Source: Streptosporangiaceae bacterium
GTDB taxonomy: Bacteria; Actinomycetota; Actinomycetes; Streptosporangiales; Streptosporangiaceae
Direction of reading: 5' to 3'
Assembly (NCBI GenBank): GCA_030050125.1
Contig: JASIJN010000437.1
Span: 1-8,852, forward strand
DNA: 8,852 nt
Shown here: positions 1-6,134 of the stretch, one piece after another
How positions within the stretch are numbered: position 1 is the first letter of the stretch
Layout: every line of letters starts with the position of its first letter
Translations under genes and position numbers: made by a program
The notes under the pieces: generated by a model
Databases searched by the model: none
Told to the model about the DNA's origin: nothing
What the model saw: only the letters and a program-made list of their open reading frames with translations

Positions 1-573
1 AAGCTCACGGACCCTCCGCGGCGTGGCCATGCCCGTGGTGTCGCCGAACGAGATGCAGTCCGCGCCGTCGGCCACCGCCCGGGACGCCACCCGGACCACC
101 CGCTCGACCGGCACGTCGCCCTCGTACGGGCAGCCCCAGGCGGTGGAGACGATCACCTGGCAGGTGGCCCCGCGGCCGTGCGCCTCGTCGATGACCGCCG
201 CGATGTCGTCGAGCGACTCCTCGGTCGACCGGTTGACGTTCTTGCGGTTGTGGGTGTCGGACGCGGACACCACGGCCTCGATCTCGGTCAGCCCGCGGTC
301 CAGGGCCCGGCGGGCCCCGCGCAGGTTCGGCACCAGGGCGGAGTACCTGACCGAGGGTGCCCGGTCGATCCCCAGCCACACCTGGTCCGCGTCCGCCATC
401 TGCGGGATCGCGTCCGGCCTGACGAACGACACCGCCTCGATGCGCTGCACGCCCGTGGCCGACAGCCGGTCGATGAGCTCGATCTTGGCCTCGGTCGGCA
501 CCGGGTCCTCGTTCTGCAGCCCGTCACGGGGACCGACCTCGCGCACCGAGATCCGTTCCGGAAGGTCACTCAC
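1..573 (-). CDS. hydroxymethylglutaryl-CoA lyase, N-terminal 191 codons (3' end outside window)
   Basis: HMG-CoA lyase cleaves (S)-3-hydroxy-3-methylglutaryl-CoA to acetoacetate and acetyl-CoA, the last step of leucine catabolism, in the cytoplasm. What is seen: the TIM-barrel start motif VGPRDGLQNE at residues 13-22, whose Arg-Asp pair is the family's catalytic/metal-binding pair; SASDTHNRKNVN at mid-length; STAWGCPYEG; and ISFGDTTGMATP near the cut edge, matching the family's GDTIGVGTP signature. The C-terminal metal-binding His residues and the catalytic Cys loop lie beyond the window. The GTG at 573 is chosen because an in-frame stop lies four codons upstream (583-585) and no other start lies between; a GAGG about 8 nt upstream can act as ribosome binding site. 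The gene follows the PH-domain gene by 23 nt, so it is probably the distal gene of the birA operon. A related DRE-TIM lyase acting on a similar branched acyl-CoA is possible but less likely. Confidence 0.9.
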   Translation of the reverse strand, partial: MSDLPERISVREVGPRDGLQNEDPVPTEAKIELIDRLSATGVQRIEAVSFVRPDAIPQMADADQVWLGIDRAPSVRYSALVPNLRGARRALDRGLTEIEAVVSASDTHNRKNVNRSTEESLDDIAAVIDEAHGRGATCQVIVSTAWGCPYEGDVPVERVVRVASRAVADGADCISFGDTTGMATPRRVREL

Positions 574-596
574 TGCGTCGCCTCATACCTTGAAGG

Positions 597-1106
597 CTAG
601 CGATCCTCGCGCGCGAGCCGGGCCTGCTCGTCCTGGACCAGCTGGAACAGCGTGGCCTGGACCCGCTCGACCTCGGGTATCTCGTTCAGGATCAGCTGAC
701 CGTGCTCGCCGGCCGACTCGACGATGAGCCTGCCGCACCCGAGCAGCCGGTCCAGCAGGCCGTGCGAGAACGACACGTCGCTGATCTTGATCAGCGGGAA
801 GTCGCGGCCGGACCGGGACAGGATGCCGCGGCGCAGCCTCAGCCTGCGGGTGGTCAGCTCGTAGCTGGTCGTCTTCCAGCGCAGCCACGGGACAACGAAC
901 CAGACGATCATGGCCAGGACGGCCACGCCGACGACCGCGAAGCGCGCCGCGACCAGGTCGCTGCGCGGCGGGAGCAGGATCTCCGCCGCGACCGCGGCCA
1001 CCAGGATCAGAAAGAGGACGAAGACCGGCCGCAGCAACGTCTTCCAGTGCGGGTGCAGCCGCAGCACGAAGCGCTCGCCCTCGACCAGGGAACCATCACC
1101 GGCCAT
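597..1106 (-). CDS. PH domain-containing membrane protein (YdbS/bPH2-like, DUF304)
   Basis: A 169-residue protein with two hydrophobic segments at about residues 24-46 and 55-77, followed by a cytoplasmic bacterial PH-like domain at about 78-150. The domain carries the usual family pattern: YELTTRRLRLRRGILSR, then FPLIKISDVSFSHGLLDRLLGCGRLIVESAG, then an IPEVERVQ helix. The length and two-helix-plus-PH architecture are typical of the short DUF304 proteins found widely in actinobacteria. Their molecular role is not established, and nothing here points to a catalytic function. The ATG at 1106 is the first start in frame; no strong Shine-Dalgarno is seen (only GAG about 5 nt upstream). It lies 47 nt after birA and 23 nt before the HMG-CoA lyase gene on the same strand, so co-transcription is likely. 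From memory, a PH-domain gene beside birA recurs in actinomycetes, but I could not check this. Confidence 0.88.
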   Translation of the reverse strand: MAGDGSLVEGERFVLRLHPHWKTLLRPVFVLFLILVAAVAAEILLPPRSDLVAARFAVVGVAVLAMIVWFVVPWLRWKTTSYELTTRRLRLRRGILSRSGRDFPLIKISDVSFSHGLLDRLLGCGRLIVESAGEHGQLILNEIPEVERVQATLFQLVQDEQARLAREDR

Positions 1107-1153
1107 AGCTCACATCGTGGCACGTATGGCGGCAATATGTGGTCAGGCGCGTC

Positions 1154-1963
1154 TCAGCGGACGTGCACGACGTCGCCGGCGCTGACCGGGGCCAGGCCGG
1201 ACGGCGACCGGACGACCAGCCGGCCCACGTCGTCTATCTCGGCCGCCTCGCCGGTGACGGCCGGCCCGCCAGGCAGCGACACGACCACCTGCCTGCCGAG
1301 GGTGGCGCACAGCCGCCGGTACTCGGCGCGCAGCCCGCTTTCGCCCGCGTCGCCCAGCCGGCCCGTCCAGGCCCGGTACCAGCGCTCCAGCTCCCGGAGC
1401 ATGCTCGCAAGCAGCCGGTCCCTGTCGGTGACCGCCGCGCCCTCCAGCGCGAGCGAGGTGGCCCCGGCCACCGGCAGCTCGTCCCGGCCGGTGGACACGT
1501 TGATCCCGGCGCCCACCACGATCGCGTCGCCGGCCTGCTCCGCCAGGATGCCGCCCAGCTTGGCACCGTGCACCATGACGTCGTTGGGCCATTTCAGCCG
1601 GGCGTCGACCCCGGCCTCGCTCCGCAGCGCCGAGGCGAGGGCGACGCCGGCCAGCAACGGCACCCAGCCCCGGTGCGCCTGGGGCACGGCGGCGGGGCGC
1701 AGCAGCACCGAGAACGTCAGCCCGGCACGCGGCGGCGTGACCCACTGTCTGGCCATCCGCCCGCGCCCGGCCGACTGCGCTTCGGCCGCCAGCACCGTGC
1801 CCTCGGCCAGGCCGTCTTTGGCCCGTCCCAGCAGGTCGGAGTTGGTGGAGCCGGTCTCGGCCACGACGCGGATCTCGCGCCAGAGGCCGCCCGGCGTCAC
1901 CACGGCCTCGCGCAGGGCCTCGGCACTCATCGGCGGCCGGGCGGCCGGACTCATACGCGCCAT
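1154..1963 (-). CDS. birA: biotin--[acetyl-CoA-carboxylase] ligase (monofunctional BirA)
   Basis: BirA activates biotin with ATP to biotinyl-5'-AMP and transfers it to the carrier lysine of acyl-CoA carboxylases, in the cytoplasm. With the 1963 start it has 269 residues. Seen: ETGSTN at 36-41; the biotinyl-AMP loop GRGRMARQW at 66-74 (Ala where many homologs have Gly); the catalytic-lysine motif KWPND at 124-128; KLGGILAE at 135-142; GAGINV at 151-156; and a C-terminal SH3-like domain ending in GDVVHVR. There is no N-terminal winged helix, so it should not be a DNA-binding repressor. Possible starts are ATG 2029, 1963, 1954 and 1930. I prefer 1963 because the stretch before ETGSTN then matches, from memory, the length in mycobacterial BirA. 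No candidate has a clear Shine-Dalgarno, and a promoter-like pair (1950-1978) overlaps this start, leaving it uncertain. It is the first gene of the leftward cluster. Confidence 0.92.
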   Translation of the reverse strand: MARMSPAARPPMSAEALREAVVTPGGLWREIRVVAETGSTNSDLLGRAKDGLAEGTVLAAEAQSAGRGRMARQWVTPPRAGLTFSVLLRPAAVPQAHRGWVPLLAGVALASALRSEAGVDARLKWPNDVMVHGAKLGGILAEQAGDAIVVGAGINVSTGRDELPVAGATSLALEGAAVTDRDRLLASMLRELERWYRAWTGRLGDAGESGLRAEYRRLCATLGRQVVVSLPGGPAVTGEAAEIDDVGRLVVRSPSGLAPVSAGDVVHVR

Positions 1964-1978
1964 GCACGCTATTGTCAA
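1950..1978 (-). promoter_or_regulatory. putative sigma70-type promoter of birA
   Basis: Reading the minus strand, a perfect TTGACA (1978-1973) is followed by 17 nt and then TATGAG (1955-1950), 4 of 6 matches to the -10 consensus. Transcription would start near 1943. If this promoter is used, the ATGs at 1963 and 1954 are not transcribed from it and birA would start at ATG 1930 with a short leader lacking a Shine-Dalgarno. Either the promoter or the preferred start is therefore wrong, or there is a second upstream promoter. A small dyad AAGCC-TGGG-GGCTT (1977-1990) overlaps the -35 box. Confidence 0.4.
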
Positions 1979-2058
1979 GCCTGGGGGCTTACCTGTTCCG
2001 CGCCGGGGTGCCAGCACGTCTGGACTCATCCACGAGTTTCGCTGCGCGGCAGGTCATG

Positions 2059-2074
2059 CGGGCTGAGCAGCCCG
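2059..2074 (+). promoter_or_regulatory. 5' leader hairpin ahead of the GT-C-like membrane protein
   Basis: CGGGCT (2059-2064) and AGCCCG (2069-2074) form a perfect 6-bp stem with a 4-nt loop GAGC. It ends 7 nt before the Shine-Dalgarno GAGGAG (2082-2087), so it would sit just upstream of the ribosome landing site. It may only be a small stable stem in a GC-rich leader; a role in translation control is inference. Confidence 0.3.
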
Positions 2075-2091
2075 GACAGTCGAGGAGAGCA

Positions 2092-3786
2092 GTGCCCGAT
2101 CTCGAGCTAGAGCGTCGCGGCGCGCGCGAGCGGCCTGGCGCACCGGGCGGGCACGTGGTGCGTGGTCCGCCCTGGGCGGGCGCGACCGTCGCCGCCATGC
2201 GCAGGGTCGCCGCCATGCTGACGCCGAGGGCGCTGTGGCGCGACCACCGGCTGTTCACGATCCTGGTCGCGCTCGCGCTCGTGCCGCGCGTGCTGGCCGC
2301 GCTGGCGTTCCGGCCCGCCCTGCTCACCTCGGACTCGTTCCTGTACCTGGGCGAGGCCGCCAAGGGCACGCTGGGCGTGATCCGGCCGTCCGGCTACTCG
2401 CTCCTGCTCGACCTGCTGCGGCCGTTCCCGCACCCGCTGCTCGCGGTCACCACGGTGCAGCACCTGATGGGGATCGCGATCGCGGTCGTCGTCTACGGCA
2501 TGCTGCGCTACTGGGGCCTGCCCGCCTGGGGCGCGTCGCTGGCCGCGCTCCCGACCCTGTTCGACCCGCGCGAGATCGCGCTGGAGTCGTACATCCTGCC
2601 CGACACGCTGTACAACCTGATGCTGCTGCTGGCGGTGGCGCTGCTGCTGACCAGGCGCGTGCCGCGGCTGTGGCAGTGCGCGCTGGCCGGCCTGTTCGTG
2701 GCGTACGTCTCGGTGCTGCGCGGCAACGGGCTGCCGCTGGCCCTGATCTTCGCGGCGTTCCTGCTGATCAGGCGGGTCGGCTGGCGCGCCTTCGCCGCGG
2801 CCGCGGTCGCGTTCGCCGTGCCGCTGCTGTCCTACGTGCTGACGTTTCACGCCGCGTATGGCCAGTTCAATACCACCAGCAGCGACGGGCTGTTCCTGTG
2901 GTCGCGTACCACGAGCTTCGCCAACTGCGCGATCATCAAGCCGCCGAAGGAACTCGCGCCGCTGTGCCCGAACCGGGAGAAAATGGTCGCTCCGGCCGGC
3001 CCCGCGCCGGCCTGGTCGGTCAACGCCCTGCTCAACGAGCCGACCCCGGCCGACTACCTCTGGGCGCCGGATGCCTGGTGGCGGCATGACAAGTACCCGG
3101 GCGTGAACAAGTACAACGACAAGCTGGCCATGCGCTTCGCGATCGACGCGATCGAGGCGCAGCCGCTGGATTACCTCAGGGTCACGGCCAGGGACGTGCT
3201 GCTCGTGTTCATTGAGAACGACCGGCCGCTGACCAAGGCCACGATGAGCTTCACCGTGACCCCGCATATCGCCAGGCTGCCGTCCTATTACGCCCAGGAC
3301 GAGTACGAATACGCCGGAATCCGCGGCGATACTTACCTGGTTCAGCCCTATGCGTATTTCCTGTTGCTCTATCAGCAGCCTGTCTATTTCCCCGGCATTG
3401 TCTTTTTCCTTGTCGTGGTGACCGGGCTGGTGGGCGTGGTGCGGCAATGGCGCAAATGGGGCGGCATCCAGGCCCTGCCGTGGACGCTGGCCGCGGCCAG
3501 CATCGTCCTCCCGGCCATGCTGACCCAGTCCCTGTACCGGTACACGATCGTCGCGATCCCGCTGGCCTGCCTGGCCGCGGGCATGACGTTCATCAGGCCT
3601 GAGCGGGAACAGGCCGCGCGCTCCGGCGCCGCGGGTTCCCCGGCCGCACGGTCCCCCGCCGCGGATTCCCCGGCCGCGCGCTCCCCGGCGCGCCCCGAGA
3701 GTTCTCGGCCGCAGCCTCCGGACGCGGACTCATTGGCGCTCCCCGAGAACCCGCAGGCGCACCCTCCTGGCGCGCCAAGCCCGTAA
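2092..3786 (+). CDS. GT-C-like polytopic membrane protein (possible polyprenyl-phosphate-sugar-dependent glycosyltransferase)
   Basis: A 564-residue integral membrane protein. The GTG at 2092 is chosen because GAGGAG (2082-2087) lies 4 nt upstream; ATGs at 2197 and 2215 lack a good ribosome site. Order: basic cytoplasmic N-terminus (1-50); about seven hydrophobic segments between 52 and 252; an extracytoplasmic domain at about 252-430 with two cysteines (279, 292) that could pair; about three more membrane segments between 431 and 501; and an Ala/Pro/Ser-rich tail (502-564). The first outer loop has LLTSDSFLYLG with an Asp at 81, placed like the essential acidic residue of GT-C enzymes, and RPSGYSLLL follows. 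This layout resembles actinobacterial GT-C-fold transferases that use lipid-linked sugars to modify cell-wall polymers or proteins. No specific substrate can be named, and a non-catalytic membrane protein is possible. Codons at about 2850-3440 are less GC-rich than the flanks. Confidence 0.75.
   Translation: MPDLELERRGARERPGAPGGHVVRGPPWAGATVAAMRRVAAMLTPRALWRDHRLFTILVALALVPRVLAALAFRPALLTSDSFLYLGEAAKGTLGVIRPSGYSLLLDLLRPFPHPLLAVTTVQHLMGIAIAVVVYGMLRYWGLPAWGASLAALPTLFDPREIALESYILPDTLYNLMLLLAVALLLTRRVPRLWQCALAGLFVAYVSVLRGNGLPLALIFAAFLLIRRVGWRAFAAAAVAFAVPLLSYVLTFHAAYGQFNTTSSDGLFLWSRTTSFANCAIIKPPKELAPLCPNREKMVAPAGPAPAWSVNALLNEPTPADYLWAPDAWWRHDKYPGVNKYNDKLAMRFAIDAIEAQPLDYLRVTARDVLLVFIENDRPLTKATMSFTVTPHIARLPSYYAQDEYEYAGIRGDTYLVQPYAYFLLLYQQPVYFPGIVFFLVVVTGLVGVVRQWRKWGGIQALPWTLAAASIVLPAMLTQSLYRYTIVAIPLACLAAGMTFIRPEREQAARSGAAGSPAARSPAADSPAARSPARPESSRPQPPDADSLALPENPQAHPPGAPSP
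3631..3690 (+). repeat. two tandem 30-bp units in the C-terminal tail of the GT-C-like protein
   Basis: Units 3631-3660 and 3661-3690 match at 25 of 30 positions and keep frame, encoding AGSPAARSPA then ADSPAARSPA. They form the core of a disordered Ala/Pro/Ser tail after the last membrane helix. The copy number may vary between strains by slippage without breaking the frame. Confidence 0.7.
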
Positions 3787-3892
3787 TTCGCACGATATGC
3801 GCGGCGCGGCTTCAGACCTGGGCCAAAGACCTGACGGCATTGCAGGCCGGATGGCGGTAATCTCACAGCGCCGAAGCATTAGGGGGGAGCAA

Positions 3893-4444
3893 ATGAAGAC
3901 CGGAATACCTGTTTTACTGATATGCGCGGCATTCGCCGCGGGGTGCGCGAGCCACCCGGGGTCGCCGTCCGCGGGCAAATCCTCGGCGCACTCGGCCAGA
4001 ACCGGGGGACATGGCACCTCGACATCCGGAGCGGGAACCGTGAGTTCGGCCGTGGCCACCGCGCCGAAGACCGCTGCGGCGGCCAAGAGCGCGGCTACCC
4101 TGTTCCTCGACCTGTACTCCGCCGACCAGTACTCGGCCGCCTACGAGATGCTCTCGCCGAACGCCAAGAAGTTCATCACCGAGCGCACCTGGGCGCGCGT
4201 GCATCAGGCCTGCAAGGGAACCTCCGGCCTGTCCTACACGGTCACCCAGCCCGTCCTGACCGGGAACAACGCGGTGGTCAGCGTGTCACTGGCCGGCACC
4301 GAGTCCGACCTGGGCAGCGACCAGGAGAGCCTGATCTACCGCGGCAACCGGTGGTACTTCGTCCCGCCGGATCTCTCGTTGTACAAGCATCACAGCGCGG
4401 CTCAGGTCTTGAGCGAGCTGAAGTCGCTGGGCGAGTGCACGTAG
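3893..4444 (+). CDS. putative lipoprotein with NTF2-like (DUF4878-type) domain
   Basis: A 183-residue exported protein of unknown role. The ATG at 3893 is preceded by a strong Shine-Dalgarno (GGGGGGAG, 3882-3889). The N-terminus MKTGIPVLLICAAFAAGC is a type II signal peptide with the acceptor Cys at 18. The lipobox AAGC is atypical, since position -3 is Ala rather than Leu/Val/Ile, so lipidation is likely but not certain. Residues 19-60 are a Ser/Gly/Ala/Thr-rich linker, usual for lipoproteins tethered in the envelope. The rest (about 62-183) starts with AATLFLDLYSADQYSAAYEM, followed by SPNAKKFI and a beta-rich part with RGNRWYFVPP; this helix-then-sheet pattern resembles NTF2-like accessory domains. 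Cysteines at 108 and 182 could pair outside the cell. The gene is 106 nt after the GT-C-like gene on the same strand and may be expressed with it. I recognise no specific function. Confidence 0.75.
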   Translation: MKTGIPVLLICAAFAAGCASHPGSPSAGKSSAHSARTGGHGTSTSGAGTVSSAVATAPKTAAAAKSAATLFLDLYSADQYSAAYEMLSPNAKKFITERTWARVHQACKGTSGLSYTVTQPVLTGNNAVVSVSLAGTESDLGSDQESLIYRGNRWYFVPPDLSLYKHHSAAQVLSELKSLGECT

Positions 4445-4451
4445 CCACCGG

Positions 4452-5840
4452 TCACCCGCTGGACGGCCGCCGTCGCTGCGGGCCCGCGTGCCGGGCCCGC
4501 AGCACGAGCGCGAGCTCGAAGCGGGCGTCGGGATCGTCGAGCTGCTCTCCGAACAGGTCCCGCAGCTTGTGCAGCCGGTAGCGCGCGGTCTGCGGGTGGA
4601 TGAACAGGCGCGCGGCGACGCCGCTGCTCTTGCCGGTCTCCAGCCAGGCCAGCAGCGTCTCGGCCAGCGTGTCCTGGCGGCCGGGCGCCATGTCCTTGAG
4701 CGGGGCGAGCCTGCGGGCCCGCAGGCGGTCGAGCAGGTCCCCGCCGCGGCGCAGCACCATGTCGGTGAGGTGATCGTCGCAGTGGATAATCGAGCAGTCG
4801 CCGAAGACGCCCTGCTCGGCAAGCGTGAGCGCCTCGCGGGCCCAGTGCAGCGACTTGGCGGCGTCGCGCAGGCCGACCGGGGGTCCGACCGCGCCCCGCA
4901 AGCCGCGCAGCCCGCGGTCGAGCATGTCCCGGCGCCCGGGACCGTAGGGGTCCGGGGCGATCAGGACCGGCGGCGTCCGGTCGAGATCCTGAAGCACCTC
5001 GGCGGGCAGAGCGGGCACCGGGCCGCCCGGCGGCTGGCGTCCGGTCAGCACGACCACCGATACCTGGCGCGGCTGGCGCCACTGCGCCAGGCGGGCCAGG
5101 TCGTCGATCGCCTCGACGGCGGCCGGAGGCTCGGCGAGCAGCAGGCCGACGAGCCTGCGGCGGCGGCGCTGCAGTTCCCCGGCCACCTGGGCCTGGGCCT
5201 GGGCGTATCCCTCAGCGGACAGGGCCGCCATCTCGTCAAGGAAGACGAACAGGGCCTCCGCGAGCAGGCTCAGGGTCTCCAGCGGGGCGTCCATCCACTG
5301 CGATGCGTGGGTCAGCCAGCGCAGCGCCACCCTGGCACCGGCCCGCAGGGCCGCCTGGAGCGCTTCCAGGCTGCGCCCCTCGCTGGCCTCGGCCCCGCCC
5401 AGCCTGCGGAACACCTCGGCCGCCTGATCCGAGGACGCGCCAGGGTCGGCGATCCGGTCGAGGAACTGGCGGGCCGCCTCCTCGGCCCCCCGGCGGACCG
5501 CGTGCTCGTACGACCCGTCCCCCGGCCGCGCGTACTCAGCCACACTGGAGTGGACCTCCGCGACCATCTCCTCGATCACCATGGGCAGCACGGGCCGAAG
5601 CTGGTCGGCCACCTCCGCCGGGATGGCGGGCCAAAGGCCCGCCATCCCGGCGGAACGGCCCCGGGGGTGGTTGCCGTTCCGCCGGGCCGGGCCGTTCCCG
5701 CGTCCCGCGGCGTTGCCGTTCCGGCCGGGCGCGGCGCTGCCATGAGGCGCACCGTTCGCGAGAGCCGTGCCGTTCACCCCCGGCGCGCTTTTGCGCCGGG
5801 GCGCGCCGTTCACGCGCGCGGCTGGTTCTGGATCGGACAC
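4452..5840 (-). CDS. PucR/CdaR-family helix-turn-helix transcriptional regulator
   Basis: A 462-residue cytoplasmic protein with the PucR C-terminal helix-turn-helix (HTH_30 type) at about 390-450: DTLAETLLAWLETGKSSGVA, then HPQTARYRLHKLRDLFG. The middle is a mostly helical sensor-like region starting LWPAIPAEVADQLRPVLP and continuing with EYARPGDGSYEHAVRRGAEE; the ligand is unknown. The first 65 or so residues are low-complexity and rich in Asn-Gly pairs (about six, mostly codons AAC GGC). Start choice is uncertain. GTG 5840 has GAGGG 8 nt upstream and is preferred. GTG 5891 is further upstream but lacks a ribosome site. ATG 5645 lies just before the conserved region and would give 397 residues, but it has no ribosome site and sits in a strong hairpin. 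The gene ends 7 nt from the convergent lipoprotein gene. It may regulate itself or the divergent carboxylase gene through dyads in 5841-6782, which is inference. Confidence 0.85.
   Translation of the reverse strand: MSDPEPAARVNGAPRRKSAPGVNGTALANGAPHGSAAPGRNGNAAGRGNGPARRNGNHPRGRSAGMAGLWPAIPAEVADQLRPVLPMVIEEMVAEVHSSVAEYARPGDGSYEHAVRRGAEEAARQFLDRIADPGASSDQAAEVFRRLGGAEASEGRSLEALQAALRAGARVALRWLTHASQWMDAPLETLSLLAEALFVFLDEMAALSAEGYAQAQAQVAGELQRRRRRLVGLLLAEPPAAVEAIDDLARLAQWRQPRQVSVVVLTGRQPPGGPVPALPAEVLQDLDRTPPVLIAPDPYGPGRRDMLDRGLRGLRGAVGPPVGLRDAAKSLHWAREALTLAEQGVFGDCSIIHCDDHLTDMVLRRGGDLLDRLRARRLAPLKDMAPGRQDTLAETLLAWLETGKSSGVAARLFIHPQTARYRLHKLRDLFGEQLDDPDARFELALVLRARHAGPQRRRPSSG
4475..4503 (+). terminator. 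GC-rich hairpin downstream of the lipoprotein gene
   Basis: A perfect 12-bp inverted repeat (4475-4486 with 4492-4503) encloses a 5-nt loop, starting 30 nt after the lipoprotein stop codon. No T-run follows, as is common for actinomycete terminators. It lies inside the 3' end of the convergent PucR-type gene, upstream of that gene's stop codon (4452-4454), so it can serve as terminator only for the plus strand. Confidence 0.5.
5614..5654 (-). repeat. perfect 19-bp inverted repeat with 3-nt loop inside the PucR-type gene
   Basis: Arm 5614-5632 is the exact reverse complement of 5636-5654, with only AAA (plus strand) between. On the mRNA it covers the codons for SAGMAGLWPAIPAE, including the internal ATG at 5645. 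A 19-bp GC-rich stem with a 3-nt loop should be extremely stable. It is not a normal feature of a coding region. Confidence 0.9.
5646..5686 (-). repeat. perfect 14-bp inverted repeat with 13-nt loop, overlapping the 19-bp repeat
   Basis: Arm 5646-5659 is the exact reverse complement of 5673-5686. Positions 5646-5654 also form part of the 19-bp stem, so the two hairpins cannot form together. In this alternative fold the ATG at 5645 lies immediately 3' of the stem. Confidence 0.85.
5778..5801 (-). repeat. perfect 9-bp inverted repeat with 6-nt loop in the 5' part of the PucR-type gene
   Basis: CCCCGGCGC (5778-5786) and GCGCCGGGG (5793-5801) enclose GCTTTT (plus-strand reading). It is the most upstream of three strong hairpins within the first 230 nt after the preferred start codon. 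Confidence 0.8.
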
Positions 5841-5921
5841 CGCGAAGACCCTCGTTCCCTGGGCGATCTTTTCTGGCGGTGCCGGTGCCACAACGGGGAG
5901 TTAGCGGTCCAGCTACTCGCC

Positions 5922-5947
5922 GGTAATATCCTCCGAGGCTAGTTACC
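5922..5947. promoter_or_regulatory. possible operator dyad upstream of the PucR-type gene
   Basis: GGTAA (5922-5926) and TTACC (5943-5947) flank a smaller dyad CCTC-C-GAGG (5930-5938). The site is 82 nt upstream of the preferred GTG 5840 and could be a repressor or autoregulation site, or leader structure. No binding protein can be named. Confidence 0.3.
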
Positions 5948-6001
5948 TTCCCGATCTGTGTCCAGTGAGGGCCCAGAGAACCGGTAGTGCGTGCGGAAAC
6001 C

Positions 6002-6015
6002 GTCGCTATAACGAC
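6002..6015. promoter_or_regulatory. near-palindrome with central TATA
   Basis: GTCGCTATAACGAC is palindromic except for one position pair. It lies 13 nt from the next palindrome (6028-6041), and a pair of symmetric sites in a divergent intergenic region fits binding by a dimeric regulator. The TATAAC inside could also be a -10 element on the plus strand. Confidence 0.3.
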
Positions 6016-6027
6016 ACTTAGCGCACA

Positions 6028-6041
6028 CACTCCCGGGAGTG
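6028..6041. promoter_or_regulatory. perfect 14-bp palindrome, candidate operator
   Basis: CACTCCCGGGAGTG is a perfect palindrome. It lies within a wider dyad, GCGCAC (6021-6026) with GTGCGC (6039-6044). The position is about 190 nt upstream of GTG 5840 and 740 nt from the carboxylase ATG. It is a candidate site for the adjacent regulator or another dimeric factor. Confidence 0.35.
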
Positions 6042-6134
6042 CGCCGGGCCGCACGGCAACACATCAGCGTTCCCCGCTCAAAGGCATGCCCCTTATAACC
6101 CTCTATGCGAATATTATTCCACTCAACAGACTCA

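Noticed and set aside
2107..3447. 446-codon minus-strand ORF opposite the GT-C-like gene.
   Set aside because: It is rich in Arg/Gln/His/Gly as expected for a shadow frame of GC-rich coding DNA; the plus-strand frame has clear membrane helices and a ribosome site.
3814..3833. Direct repeat AGACCTG, two copies 13 bp apart, between the GT-C-like and lipoprotein genes.
   Set aside because: Two 7-mers are too short to separate from chance, and they match no known operator type.
4488..5942. 484-codon plus-strand ORF opposite the PucR-type gene.
   Set aside because: It is a shadow frame rich in Gly/Gln/Arg/Pro; the minus frame carries the recognisable PucR helix-turn-helix.
5939..6064. Minus-strand 41-codon ORF (MCCRAARRTPGSVCAKC...) with a CxxC and four cysteines, preceded by GGGGA; it can extend upstream to ATG 6220.
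   Set aside because: Its third-position G/C content is far below the neighbouring genes, it matches no family I recognise, and it overlaps the palindromes at 6002-6041. It is not supported enough to call, though a proteomics check would be cheap.
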